Assembly: GCA_018715365.1 (NCBI GenBank)
Contig: DVLU01000001.1
Coordinates: 1-56,762 of the forward strand
Source: Candidatus Ornithomonoglobus intestinigallinarum
GTDB lineage: Bacteria; Bacillota; Clostridia; UBA1381
Direction: 5' to 3'
DNA: 56,762 nt
Shown piece after piece: positions 17,427 through 25,863 of the stretch. Numbering within the stretch: the first letter of the stretch is position 1; each line of letters starts with the position of its first letter. The translations under genes were made by a program, and so were the position numbers. Below the pieces are notes generated by a model that saw nothing but the letters and a program-made list of their open reading frames with translations, did no database searches and was not told the origin of the DNA.

Positions 17427-18161
17427 ATGAAAGTTCTTGCAATAGGCAACAGCTTCTCAAACGACGCAATGCGTTATCTTCACAACATTGCCAAAGCGGA
17501 GGGCTGCGACATGAAAACGGTGAACATCTACATAGGCGGCTGCCCTCTTTCAAAGCACTATATGAACATGAATAACGACGCCGCCGACTATGACTTTGAG
17601 TATAACGGCGACCGTACCGGAATAAAGGTTTCGATACGCCAGGCGCTCCAGAGCGATATCTGGGACGTTGTAACGTTTCAGCAGGTAAGCAGCCAAAGCG
17701 TTGACTACGAAACGTATACGCCGTATCTCGGCGCGCTTGCCGAATACGCCGCCTACCATGCGCCGAAGGCAAAATTTATGATACATCAGACATGGGCGTA
17801 TGAGCAGGGGAGCGAGCGGCTGACGCATGAAATGGGCTACGGCGATCAATCCGAGATGTTCCGCGACCTTAAGGCGGCATATGAAAAGGCGGCCGAGGAG
17901 CTTGGCGGCGTGCAGATAATCCCGAGCGGCGAAGCGTTTCAGGAGCTTATAAAAGCCGGCGCGCCGCGTATTCACCGCGATACGTTCCACGCCTCTTTGG
18001 GCTTGGGACGCTATACGCTCGGACTTGTTTGGTATGAAACACTTACGGGCAAAAGCTGCCTGAATAATTCCTTTGCCGATTTTGACGTGCCCGTTTCTCC
18101 GGAGGAAGCGGAGCTTGCAAAGCGCTGCGCTCATATCGCCGCCGGGCGTTACGCAAAATAA
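17427..18161 (+). CDS. SGNH-fold hydrolase-like protein (DUF4886 type)
   Basis: A 244-residue protein without a signal peptide. The start MKVLAIGNSFSND carries the SGNH block-I serine S9. WDVVTFQQVS (about 75-84) corresponds to block III, and the C-terminal FHASLGLGRYTLGL supplies the catalytic His region. The DUF4886 family is found beside carbohydrate-active genes and is thought to include carbohydrate esterases; the substrate here is unknown. ATG 17427 with GGAGG upstream is chosen. The in-frame ATG at 17343 lies inside the -35 region of the promoter and cannot be used. It is followed after 33 bp by larE. Confidence 0.75.
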   Translation: MKVLAIGNSFSNDAMRYLHNIAKAEGCDMKTVNIYIGGCPLSKHYMNMNNDAADYDFEYNGDRTGIKVSIRQALQSDIWDVVTFQQVSSQSVDYETYTPYLGALAEYAAYHAPKAKFMIHQTWAYEQGSERLTHEMGYGDQSEMFRDLKAAYEKAAEELGGVQIIPSGEAFQELIKAGAPRIHRDTFHASLGLGRYTLGLVWYETLTGKSCLNNSFADFDVPVSPEEAELAKRCAHIAAGRYAK

Positions 18162-18163
18162 CA

Positions 18164-18209
18164 GGGACACTAAAATAAAGGGGACACTAAAACTGTGGGG
18201 ACGCTAAAA
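18164..18209 (+). repeat. Three tandem copies of GGGACRCTAAAA, 17-nt period
   Basis: Copies start at 18164, 18181 and 18198. The last is GGGACGCTAAAA and lies within the first codons of larE. The same core forms the arms of the inverted repeat at 3290-3325. No transposase or CRISPR features accompany it; it looks like a REP-type intergenic repeat that has grown into a reading frame. Confidence 0.7.
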
Positions 18210-18941
18210 AGTTTTTTTGAGGAGCACAGCCGCGCTGCCGTAGGCTTTTCCGGCGGTGTGGATTCGGCGTATCTTTTATATGCCGCAAAGCGCTGCGGCG
18301 CCAAGGTAAAGGCGTATTTTATAAAAACACAGTTTCAGCCGGAATGCGAATACCGCGACGCCGTTCGTGCGGCTGCGGAAATAGGCGCGGAGCTTGAGAT
18401 TGCGGAGCTTGACATATTAAGACGCGAAATAACCGAAAACCCGGCTGACAGGTGTTATCTCTGCAAAAAACAAATCTTTTCCGAGATATGTGCTCGTGCC
18501 GAAAAAGACGGGTTTCCGATTGTGCTTGACGGCACAAACGCAAGCGATGATATTTCCGATCGGCCGGGAGTGCGGGCGCTTAGAGAGCTTGGCGTGCGAT
18601 CGCCGCTTTGCGAGTGCGGGATTACGAAGCAAGAAATACGTAAGCGCGCGCGTGAAGCGGGGCTGACATTATGGAATAAGCCGTCATACGCCTGCCTTGC
18701 AACGCGGATCCCGGCGGGTACCGAAATAACGGCGGAGCTTCTGGAAAGGATTGAGAACGGCGAAAACGCCGTTTCATCGCTCGGTTTTAAGGATTTCCGC
18801 TTAAGATATTTCCACGGCGCTGCAAAGCTGCAGCTCTGCGCCGGAGATTTTAACGCGGCGATAAAAAACAGGGAGGAGCTTTTAAACAGGCTTTCGCCTT
18901 ATTTTGACGATGTTGTTATGGATTTGCGGGCAAGAAAGTGA
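18195..18941 (+). CDS. larE: ATP-dependent sacrificial sulfur transferase LarE
   Basis: A 248-residue PP-loop ATPase. The SGGVDS pyrophosphatase loop is at residues 19-24. The conserved ENPADRCYLCKK segment is at about 81-92, and the cysteine in SYACLATRIP corresponds to the sulfur-donating position of Lactobacillus LarE. LarE inserts sulfur into the nickel-pincer nucleotide, the cofactor of lactate racemase. LarA, LarB and LarC are not in this window, so the partner enzyme is unknown. The GTG start at 18195 follows AAAGGGG with about 11 nt spacing and lies at the edge of the third tandem repeat. A short real N-terminus makes an alternative start unlikely. Confidence 0.88.
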   Translation: MGTLKSFFEEHSRAAVGFSGGVDSAYLLYAAKRCGAKVKAYFIKTQFQPECEYRDAVRAAAEIGAELEIAELDILRREITENPADRCYLCKKQIFSEICARAEKDGFPIVLDGTNASDDISDRPGVRALRELGVRSPLCECGITKQEIRKRAREAGLTLWNKPSYACLATRIPAGTEITAELLERIENGENAVSSLGFKDFRLRYFHGAAKLQLCAGDFNAAIKNREELLNRLSPYFDDVVMDLRARK

Positions 18942-18951
18942 TACAGCTCCG

Positions 18952-18992
18952 GGGCTGCCTCTTTTAGCGGTCTGCGCTAAAAGAGGCAGCCC
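18952..18992. terminator. Terminator after larE and GH53
   Basis: A perfect 18-bp stem (18952-18969 with 18975-18992) with a 5-nt loop, starting GGGCTGCC and followed by TTTGT. It lies between the converging larE and galactanase genes and can serve both. Confidence 0.88.
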
Positions 18993-19001
18993 TTTGTCAT
19001 G

Positions 19002-21572
19002 TTATTTAATGATTGCCGTCATGGCATCACACAGCGGCACCATATTCTCATCCCACAAATATACCTTTACCTGCCCGGTGCTCTCGCTGTTAAATTCCGC
19101 ATCGGCGGTATTAACGCTGCAGCCCGAGAGCAGTGCGTTTTCGTCAAAGGCGGAGATAAACAGCAACGTGCCGTCCTCAGCCTCATAATCAACGCTGCAG
19201 CGGACGATGCCGTTTTCCTCTGTCATGGATACATCGCGGATATATCCGCGCGTGTTGATATCAACCCCGTCAACGATTATCCCGTCATACGGTGCATCCT
19301 TTTCAAACGTTTCATCGGAAAGATTGCTGCTTATGCTGAACGTCCCGCTTTCCGGATACGGAACGGACGCTATATATTGACCGAACTTATCCGTTGACGT
19401 TTTGTATTCCGTGCCGTTTACCGTAAGTATAACATCGGCGTTTTCGAGAATATCATCGCCGCAGCGGACGGTGCCCGTTATAATAATATTATCGGACGAA
19501 TTTGTGTTGTATTTCATCGCCTGCTGACCGGCGACCTCCTTGCCGTCAAAATCAAATATGGTTGAATTTGAAACGACGTTTGCGTCTGTCCAATCGCCGT
19601 CTTCCTTTATTGCCCAGCCGATAACGTACTTGCCGCCGTCATAAATCATCACTGGATCCCAGTATAAATCTCCGATACATCTGCCGCCCAAAACCTGCTT
19701 CATTTTTGAATAAAGCTCCGTTAAAAACGCGCGCTGACCGTCCCGGCTTTCGCCGTATATATCCTGGTAATATCCGCTGTCCTGAAGCTGGCCTTCATAG
19801 TTGTCGCCGCGCAGCTCCGCCCAGTTATAGCCCGTTTCCATTATTATAACGTCCTTGTCAAATTCGTTTATAACCTTTGTAAAATCGTTTACAACGTCGT
19901 CAATCGAAAGCGGAGTGTTATTGGGGCTTGCCGTTTTGCTGCTCCAGTACGGATAATACGAAACGCCGATAACGTCAAAAAGCGATCTGTCCATTTTCCT
20001 TAAAGCGTCTATAAACGTGCCGCGCCTGTACAGATTGCCGCCGTTGTCGCTGTGAAGAACGACCTTTGAATCGGGCGAAGCGTCTTTTACGGCTTTTGCG
20101 CCGGCTTCGAGCAGGCGCGCCAGATAAGCGGAATTATTATACAGCCCGTTATTGTCATCTCTCTTGTTAAATAAAATTCCTACCTGCACCTCATTGCCGA
20201 TGGAAACGTATTCGGGGATTGTATTCTGCGCCTCGAGCTTTTTAAGAATATCAAAGGTGTAATCATAAACCTTTTTCTCAAGATATGAAACAAGCTCTTC
20301 GCCGGAAAGGCCCAGCGCGTCTATTTCCTCCTGCCATGCATGAGGAACCATCTGCTTGTCGGCGTCAACCCAGTAATCGGAATATGCTATTGAGAACATT
20401 ATCTGCATACCCTTGTCCTTTGCGCGTTTGGCAAGATTTAAGCAGTCCTCCTCGGTCATATAGCCCTCGGGCAGATAATATGTGCCGTCGCCGCGTCCCT
20501 TTCCGGGATTGTCGAGCAGACGTATACGCGCAAGGTTAAAGCCGTTCTCGGCCATTATCTGAAGCGCGTCGCCCTCGGTGCCGTCCGCGTAGTAAAACTT
20601 GCCGTCCTTATCCTCAACGTACGTAAGCTTTGAAATTTCTCCGCCCTTTAAGAACGGCACTCTTGTATCCTCGGCGGTCGAGAGCGAAACGTTTGTTAAA
20701 GACACTTCGGCGCCGCCCTGCGTGTAAAGACCTATATCGCACGTCCCGTCCTCAACAATAATATTCGGAACAACAACCTTTTGTATTGTATCGGTCATGG
20801 GAACGGATGTTGACGCCATCGTGTGACCCGCCGTTTTGCCGTAAAGATACGATACGCCCGAAATTTTATCGGTTTTTGCATATGCGCTTAAATTATAAAC
20901 GCCGTTTTCAAGATTTGTTACAGTCTGATAAAGGCGTGCGTTTGATACGGTAATAATATTGTCCGAAACCTCCGCCTGTCCGCCGTCGAGCGTCCAGCCG
21001 TCCGTGCCGCCGGCAAAATCACCGTTTACTACTCCGCCGCCGTCATACGGGGCGTCGTATTCGCAAAGGGTCACGCTGTCTACATATACGTTTATACCGG
21101 AGTCCCAGTTTTGAAACGTGATAACGTAATCCTTTGACGATGTACATTCAAGCTCAAGCGTAAATTTCTGCCAGCCGAATGTAACGTTTAAGGCTGTCTG
21201 CGCAACGTGACTGCTGCCGGGCCATTCGTTTGCGCCGTCCGAAAACGTCATAAGCGGCTTGTCCGTTGACGCGTCGGCTTTTAAAAACGCGCTCAGCATA
21301 TATGTTTTGCCGGCTTCAAGCGAAACGCGCTGGCCGGTTGTTCCGTCGTTTATCATAAGCGACGAAGCGCCTTCATAATGCTGTTCTGCCGTAATTGACG
21401 AGCCGTCCTCGCCGTACCAGCCGCCGGGAGACGGAAAATGCCATTCTCCGTCCGTCCGAAGCTCCTCCTCAAAGCCGGCGTTTGCAAGCAGGTTTGTGTC
21501 TGCGTGCACAGCCGCGGGGCATAGCGTAATCAGCATAACCGCGGCAAGAAAATAATTAAAAATCCTTTTCAT
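19002..21572 (-). CDS. Secreted endo-beta-1,4-galactanase (GH53) with two N-terminal binding domains and C-terminal module
   Basis: An 856-residue exported enzyme cutting beta-1,4-galactan side chains of pectin. Order: signal peptide (about 1-24); two carbohydrate-binding beta-sandwiches (about 27-172 and 178-298); GH53 barrel (about 305-690) opening with FLKGGEISKL; a regulatory/Ig-like domain (about 695-760); and a C-terminal module ending VKVYLWDENMVPLCDA. The acid/base Glu is in SIGNEVQVG (about 459) and the nucleophile Glu in IMETGYNWAE (about 579). ATG 21572 is preferred for the signal peptide; GTG 21581, closer to the AGAGG, is possible. It is a monocistronic unit with its own promoter. 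Confidence 0.9.
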   Translation of the reverse strand: MKRIFNYFLAAVMLITLCPAAVHADTNLLANAGFEEELRTDGEWHFPSPGGWYGEDGSSITAEQHYEGASSLMINDGTTGQRVSLEAGKTYMLSAFLKADASTDKPLMTFSDGANEWPGSSHVAQTALNVTFGWQKFTLELECTSSKDYVITFQNWDSGINVYVDSVTLCEYDAPYDGGGVVNGDFAGGTDGWTLDGGQAEVSDNIITVSNARLYQTVTNLENGVYNLSAYAKTDKISGVSYLYGKTAGHTMASTSVPMTDTIQKVVVPNIIVEDGTCDIGLYTQGGAEVSLTNVSLSTAEDTRVPFLKGGEISKLTYVEDKDGKFYYADGTEGDALQIMAENGFNLARIRLLDNPGKGRGDGTYYLPEGYMTEEDCLNLAKRAKDKGMQIMFSIAYSDYWVDADKQMVPHAWQEEIDALGLSGEELVSYLEKKVYDYTFDILKKLEAQNTIPEYVSIGNEVQVGILFNKRDDNNGLYNNSAYLARLLEAGAKAVKDASPDSKVVLHSDNGGNLYRRGTFIDALRKMDRSLFDVIGVSYYPYWSSKTASPNNTPLSIDDVVNDFTKVINEFDKDVIIMETGYNWAELRGDNYEGQLQDSGYYQDIYGESRDGQRAFLTELYSKMKQVLGGRCIGDLYWDPVMIYDGGKYVIGWAIKEDGDWTDANVVSNSTIFDFDGKEVAGQQAMKYNTNSSDNIIITGTVRCGDDILENADVILTVNGTEYKTSTDKFGQYIASVPYPESGTFSISSNLSDETFEKDAPYDGIIVDGVDINTRGYIRDVSMTEENGIVRCSVDYEAEDGTLLFISAFDENALLSGCSVNTADAEFNSESTGQVKVYLWDENMVPLCDAMTAIIK

Positions 21573-21613
21573 GTTTATCACATTCCTCTCTCCCGTATGA
21601 ATTTGATATTTTT

Positions 21614-21642
21614 ATTATATCATAATTTTTTGAAAGGAACAA
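21614..21642 (-). promoter_or_regulatory. Promoter of the GH53 galactanase
   Basis: Minus strand TTGTTC (21637-21642), 17-nt spacer, TATAAT (21614-21619), about 40 bp before the start codon. The weak -35 box suggests activator help or modest basal expression. Confidence 0.65.
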
Positions 21643-21665
21643 TTCAGAAACAAGACAAAAACAAT

Positions 21666-21704
21666 AAAAAATCGGAACGATTTTCATATCCGCCCCGATT
21701 TTTT
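21666..21704 (-). terminator. Terminator of the pyruvate formate-lyase operon
   Basis: Arms AAAAAATCGG (21666-21675) and CCGATTTTTT (21695-21704) enclose a 19-nt loop. On the minus strand it lies just after the activase stop and ends in a T run; it also insulates the galactanase promoter. Confidence 0.75.
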
Positions 21705-21715
21705 GCTTATTTATA

Positions 21716-22450
21716 TTATTTTATATTTCTTGCGCTGCGCATACCGTCAAGAATAACGGCGCGCGCCTTTAACGCGCCCTCCTTGCTCATAGGCTCAACG
21801 CCCTCGAGCGGATATTTTATTCCGAGCTCATCGTATTTGGCTTTGCCCATCGTATGATAGGGGAGGACGTCGAGCGCCTTTACGTTTTTAAGCGAGCCTA
21901 TAAATTCGCCGAGCTTGAAAAGATATTTTTCATCGTCCGTAACGTTCGGCACAACAACGTGGCGAATCCATATCGGGATATTGTTATCGTCAAGATATTT
22001 TGCGAATTTGAGGATGTTTTTGTTATCCCGGCCAGTAAGCGCTTTGTGGCGCGCCGGGTCTATATGCTTAATATCGAGCATAACAAGGTCTGTGTATTTT
22101 ATAAGCTCATCGAATTTTTTGCTGCCCTCTGTATACGTTATTCCCGATGTGTCTATGCAGGTGTGTATATTTTGCTTTTTTGCCGCTTTAAAAAGCTCGG
22201 TGACAAAATCTATCTGCAAAAGCGGCTCCCCGCCCGTGACGGTTATGCCGCCCTTTGTAAAATTCCTGCACTTTTCGTATTGGGAAAGCAGAGCGCCGGC
22301 GGTTGTTTTTTCGCCGGCGCCCGTTTCCCACGTGTCGGGGTTATGGCAGTAAAGGCAGCGCATGGGACAGCCCTGCATAAATATAACAAACCGTATGCCC
22401 GGGCCGTCCACGGTACCGCAGCTTTCAATGGAATGGATATAACCCTCCAT
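21716..22450 (-). CDS. pflA: Pyruvate formate-lyase activating enzyme (radical SAM)
   Basis: A 244-residue radical-SAM enzyme that abstracts a hydrogen from the glycine of pyruvate formate-lyase. The CxxxCxxC cluster motif is C28-PMR-C32-LY-C35, followed by HNPDTW. The S-adenosylmethionine-binding GGEPLLQ lies at about residue 76. The N-terminus GYIHSIESCGTVDGPGIR is diagnostic for PflA. It is the last gene of the operon, 21 bp after the separate glycyl-radical domain gene, so all three products needed for an active enzyme are made together. Confidence 0.92.
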   Translation of the reverse strand: MEGYIHSIESCGTVDGPGIRFVIFMQGCPMRCLYCHNPDTWETGAGEKTTAGALLSQYEKCRNFTKGGITVTGGEPLLQIDFVTELFKAAKKQNIHTCIDTSGITYTEGSKKFDELIKYTDLVMLDIKHIDPARHKALTGRDNKNILKFAKYLDDNNIPIWIRHVVVPNVTDDEKYLFKLGEFIGSLKNVKALDVLPYHTMGKAKYDELGIKYPLEGVEPMSKEGALKARAVILDGMRSARNIK

Positions 22451-22471
22451 AGCTTTCCGCCTTCTTTTTTA

Positions 22472-22711
22472 TTACATTTTGCTGTGGAACGTGCGCGAAA
22501 TAACGTCGTCCTGCTGTTCCTTTGTAAGCTTTATAAAGTTTACCGCATAGCCCGAGACCCTTACTGTAAGCTGCGGGTATTTTTCGGGATGCTTCTGCGC
22601 ATCGAGAAGCGTTTCGCGTGTGAATACGTTTACGTTAAGATGATGACCGCCCTGCTCCGCATAGCCGTCAAGCAGCTCCACCAAATTATCTATCTGCTGT
22701 TCAGTTGCCAT
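22472..22711 (-). CDS. Stand-alone glycyl-radical domain of pyruvate formate-lyase
   Basis: A 79-residue protein that matches the C-terminal end of a normal [20 protein letters not shown], then the radical loop RVSGYAVNF with G54, and the ending RTFHSKM. The upstream PFL subunit lacks this part. The gene has its own strong RBS (AAGGAGG, 8-10 nt before ATG 22711) and its own 13-residue N-terminus ([13 protein letters not shown]). It is therefore a designed separate chain rather than a frameshift remnant. GrcA/YfiD of E. coli shows that such a spare domain can complement a cleaved PFL in trans. Here it would be required rather than spare, because the large chain has no glycine loop. Confidence 0.88.
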   Translation of the reverse strand: MATEQQIDNLVELLDGYAEQGGHHLNVNVFTRETLLDAQKHPEKYPQLTVRVSGYAVNFIKLTKEQQDDVISRTFHSKM

Positions 22712-22762
22712 TTTATTATTCCTCCTTAAAATTTTGATCCGACGGTTTCCCCGTCCGCTTTG

Positions 22763-24856
22763 TTATTCCTCGTTAATGCCGCATACGTTTCCTTCGCAGC
22801 AGCCCTTGTCAAGCTCTATTTCGAGATCGCCCATAAACACCTCGTCCTTGCCCAGTGCGTTCGGGATTATGGAGAACGTGTTTGAAATTCCGTCCTGCGC
22901 GTCCTTAAACGGCAGCTTTGCAACCGACGCAAGCGATGCAACCGCACCGTGGGTATCTCTGCCGTGCATCGGGTTTGCGCCCGGAGCAAGCGGCACGCCC
23001 GCTTTTCTGCCGTCCGGCGTGTTGCCCGTCTTTTTGCCGTAAACGACGTTGGACGTTATCGTAAGAATCGACATCGTCGGTATGCTCTTCCTGTAGGTAT
23101 GGTGCTTTCTTATTTTATCCATAAAGCGCTTTACTATATCAACGGCTATCGAATCGACCCTGTCGTCGTTGTTGCCGTATTTGGGGAAGTCGCCTTCGAC
23201 GTCGTAATCGACAACGATCCCGTTTTCGTCTCTTATGCATCTTACCTTTGCGTATTTTATTGCGCTGAGCGAATCGGCAACAACGGAAAGGCCGGCTATG
23301 CCCGTTGCGAAGTATCTCTTGACCTCTCTGTCGTGAAGCGCCATCTGAATGCTTTCATAGCAGTATTTGTCGTGCATATAATGAATAACGTTCAGCGTAT
23401 TCACATACAGCCCCGCAAGCCATTCCATCATATCGTCGTATTTTTGCATAACGTCGTCAAAATCAAGATAGTCGCCCTCAACAGGCCTGTATCTCGGGCC
23501 TATCTGCGTCTTTAAACGCTCGTCAACGCCGCCGTTTATCGCATAGAGCAGGCATTTTGCAAGGTTCGCCCTTGCGCCGAAGAACTGCATTTCCTTGCCC
23601 ACGCGCATGGACGATACGCAGCACGCTATGGCGTAGTCGTCGCCGTGCGAAACGCGCATCAGGTCGTCGTTTTCGTACTGTATCGACGAAGTCTTGATCG
23701 ACATTTCCGCGCAGTAGCGCTTAAAATTGCGCGGCAGCTTCGTTGACCACAATACTGTCATGTTAGGCTCCGGCGCTGTGCCGAGATTGTCGAGCGTGTG
23801 AAGGTATCTGAACGAATTTTTCGTTACCATATGGCGCCCGTCGATGCCTATGCCGCCTATCGATTCGGTTACCCATGTCGGGTCGCCCGAAAACAGCTCG
23901 TTGTATTCGGGCGTGCGCGCAAACTTTACAAGGCGGAGCTTCATAATAAAATGATCTATAAGCTCCTGTGCTTCGCTTTCCGTTATAACGCCGTTTTTAA
24001 GATCGCGCTCTATATAAATATCGAGGAACGTTGACGTTCTGCCGAGGCTCATCGCCGCGCCGTTCTGATCCTTTACGGCGGCAAGATAGCCGAAATACAG
24101 CCACTGAACGGCCTCCTGCGCGTTCTTTGCCGGCTCTGAAATATCGATGCCGTATATCTGTGCCATTTCCTTGAGCTTGCCGAGAGCTCTTATCTGCTCC
24201 GAAAGCTCTTCTCTCAGACGGATGTTTTCGGACGTCATTCTGACAAGCGACGTGTCAAGCTGATGCTGCTTGTCCCTTATAAGATAGTCAACGCCGTAAA
24301 GCGCAACCCTCCTGTAGTCGCCTATAATCCTGCCGCGTCCGTATGCGTCGGGAAGGCCTGTTATTATGGCCGAGTGCCTTGCGGCTCTCATTTCCGGAGT
24401 GTATGCGTCAAAAACGCCCTGGTTATGCGTTTTTCTGTATTCCGTGAAAATTTTGACTATTTCGGGATCAACCTCATAGCCGTAATTTTTGCAAGCCGTC
24501 TGCGCCATTCTTATACCGCCGAACGGCTGCAGTGAACGCTTAAACGGCTTGTCCGTCTGAAAACCGACAATTTTCTCTTTGCTTTTGTCAAGATAGCCCG
24601 GCCCGTGCGACGTAAGCGTCGATACCACCTTTGTGTCCATATCGAGCACGCCGCCCGCTTCGCGCTCCTTTTTCGAAAGCTCGCAGACCATATCCCACAA
24701 ATCCGAGGTGTCCTTCGTCGGACCCTCGAGAAATGAAGCGTCGCCGTCATAGGGAGTGTAGTTGCGCTGTATAAAGTCGCGCACGTTTACGGCCCCGCCG
24801 TCGTTCCACTTTCCCGAAACAAAGCCTTCCCATGCTTTGCATTGATTTTCTTCCAT
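22763..24856 (-). CDS. pflB: Pyruvate formate-lyase large chain lacking the glycyl-radical domain
   Basis: A 697-residue formate C-acetyltransferase that splits pyruvate and CoA into formate and acetyl-CoA. The body is normal: the N-terminus [21 protein letters not shown], the active-site cysteine pair C412-C413 in AIACCVSS, and [19 protein letters not shown]. Full-length PFLs are about 740-760 residues. This one stops after [14 protein letters not shown] with a cysteine-bearing tail ([15 protein letters not shown]) instead of continuing into the glycine loop. The missing part is the next gene, 51 bp downstream. The large chain alone should be inactive. First gene of a three-gene operon behind a strong promoter. 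Confidence 0.9.
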   Translation of the reverse strand: MEENQCKAWEGFVSGKWNDGGAVNVRDFIQRNYTPYDGDASFLEGPTKDTSDLWDMVCELSKKEREAGGVLDMDTKVVSTLTSHGPGYLDKSKEKIVGFQTDKPFKRSLQPFGGIRMAQTACKNYGYEVDPEIVKIFTEYRKTHNQGVFDAYTPEMRAARHSAIITGLPDAYGRGRIIGDYRRVALYGVDYLIRDKQHQLDTSLVRMTSENIRLREELSEQIRALGKLKEMAQIYGIDISEPAKNAQEAVQWLYFGYLAAVKDQNGAAMSLGRTSTFLDIYIERDLKNGVITESEAQELIDHFIMKLRLVKFARTPEYNELFSGDPTWVTESIGGIGIDGRHMVTKNSFRYLHTLDNLGTAPEPNMTVLWSTKLPRNFKRYCAEMSIKTSSIQYENDDLMRVSHGDDYAIACCVSSMRVGKEMQFFGARANLAKCLLYAINGGVDERLKTQIGPRYRPVEGDYLDFDDVMQKYDDMMEWLAGLYVNTLNVIHYMHDKYCYESIQMALHDREVKRYFATGIAGLSVVADSLSAIKYAKVRCIRDENGIVVDYDVEGDFPKYGNNDDRVDSIAVDIVKRFMDKIRKHHTYRKSIPTMSILTITSNVVYGKKTGNTPDGRKAGVPLAPGANPMHGRDTHGAVASLASVAKLPFKDAQDGISNTFSIIPNALGKDEVFMGDLEIELDKGCCEGNVCGINEE

Positions 24857-24933
24857 ATATATCCCGTCCTTTCATAGGTTTGATTTCCGTTTGGATTTGC
24901 GCAGCCGGTTTTTGCGGGGGATTTCATGCCAAA

Positions 24934-25116
24934 TTGGTTAGTTATGGCAAACTTAATTAACGGCCCGCCGCAAACAGTTTTCCCCGTCCGCATACTTACT
25001 ATACTATATTTTGTGGCGGTTGTCAATAGTTTTGGCACAAAAGCACATTATAAATGTGCGAAAAAATAAATCAAATTGCGGCATGTAAAATTATGCAGTT
25101 TGACATAACTAACCAA
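24934..25116. promoter_or_regulatory. Pair of 20-nt inverted repeats flanking the pfl promoter
   Basis: TTGGTTAGTTATGGCAAACT (24934-24953) is found again as its reverse complement at 25097-25116 with one mismatch. One copy lies in the pfl leader just after the -10 box; the other lies upstream, 70 bp beyond the -35 box. Two sites around a promoter suggest a repressor that loops DNA. The sequence is not the Rex or catabolite-control consensus I know. Confidence 0.65.
24998..25026 (-). promoter_or_regulatory. Promoter of the pyruvate formate-lyase operon
   Basis: Minus strand TTGACA (25021-25026), 17-nt spacer, TATAGT (24998-25003). The leader to ATG 24856 is about 135 nt and contains one of the two inverted-repeat sites. 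A palindrome GCACATT-ATA-AATGTGC (25043-25059) sits just upstream of the -35 box and is a further candidate operator. Confidence 0.82.
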
Positions 25117-25166
25117 ACGGTATAAATGCGCGGAAATGCGCGCCTTTTCACGGTGTGTTTTGAATA

Positions 25167-25198
25167 TCGTAAACCAAAAATTAAAAATAGGTTGACAA
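25167..25198 (+). promoter_or_regulatory. BirA-type operator of bioY
   Basis: TCGTAAACC (25167-25175), 14-nt spacer, GGTTGACAA (25190-25198). This matches the Gram-positive biotin operator form TTGTnAACC-N14/15-GGTTnACAA with seven of nine positions symmetrical. The right half overlaps the -35 box, so BirA with biotinyl-AMP should block RNA polymerase. The gene it precedes is the biotin transporter, which agrees. Confidence 0.78.
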
Positions 25199-25220
25199 TA
25201 TGCCCGTATAGGTGTATAAT
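25192..25220 (+). promoter_or_regulatory. Promoter of bioY
   Basis: TTGACA (25192-25197), 17-nt spacer, TATAAT (25215-25220), 39 bp before ATG 25260. Confidence 0.85.
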
Positions 25221-25259
25221 TAAAATACCGCAAACTCAAAAGAAGGGAAAATATATTAA

Positions 25260-25832
25260 ATGAAAACAACAAGAACAAAAGAGCTTACAAAAGCCGCGGT
25301 GCTTGCGGCGCTGCTTGCGTTGTCCGCATACATATCCATACCGCTCGGTTTTACGCCTGTGGTGCTGACGCTGCAAACGCTGCTTGTAAATTTAATTGCT
25401 ATGATGCTGAAGCCGCGCACGTCATTTTTGGCCGTGCTTGTTTACACGCTTGCGGGACTTGCGGGAGTTCCCGTATTTTCCGGCGGGGCGGGAGGGCCGG
25501 CGAAGCTTTTCGGACCGACGGGCGGGTACATTATGGCGTTTCTTGCCGCCGCGCCGGCTATGTCGCTTACAAAGGGAATGTTTTTAAAGCTGTTCTGCAG
25601 ATTCATAAAAAATGCTTCGGCGGCAAAAACGGCGTCATATGCGGCAAATGCGATACTTGTCGGCATGACGGTGATTTATACGTTCGGCACGGCATATATG
25701 ATGCTTATCATGGGCAAGGGAGCGGGGGAGGTGCTGATGCTTGCCGTTATACCGTTTATTCCGCTCGATATCGTAAAGTGCATCGCGGCCGCCGTCATAG
25801 CCGTGCCGGTGGAAAAGGCTCTGGGTAATTAA
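25260..25832 (+). CDS. bioY: Biotin transporter substrate-binding component BioY (ECF type)
   Basis: A 190-residue membrane protein with about six hydrophobic helices. The N-terminal LTKAAVLAALLALSAYISIPLG and the family block PVFSGGAGGPAKLFGPTGGYI (about 71-91), which forms the biotin site, are intact. It binds biotin outside and works with shared ECF energising subunits (EcfA, EcfA', EcfT), which are not encoded here. The C-terminal IPFIPLDIVKCIAAAVIAVPVEKAL is also typical. A single-gene unit with a BirA-type operator on its promoter, so expected to be induced at low biotin. The cell probably imports biotin for its carboxylases. Confidence 0.92.
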   Translation: MKTTRTKELTKAAVLAALLALSAYISIPLGFTPVVLTLQTLLVNLIAMMLKPRTSFLAVLVYTLAGLAGVPVFSGGAGGPAKLFGPTGGYIMAFLAAAPAMSLTKGMFLKLFCRFIKNASAAKTASYAANAILVGMTVIYTFGTAYMMLIMGKGAGEVLMLAVIPFIPLDIVKCIAAAVIAVPVEKALGN

Positions 25833-25863
25833 AAAAACATGTGCGTGCGGGAATAGGGCTTCG

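Noticed and set aside
18164-18209. CRISPR array
   Set aside because: Only three 12-nt copies with 5-nt gaps; far too short for repeat and spacer units, and no cas genes.
21854-22729. Plus-strand 291-codon frame over pflA and the glycyl-radical gene
   Set aside because: Antisense of two clear genes; no RBS or motif.
22712-22762. Sequencing or mutational frameshift splitting pyruvate formate-lyase
   Set aside because: The gap contains a strong RBS and the downstream protein has its own extra N-terminus; the upstream protein ends in a distinct tail. A joined frame would need more than one change.
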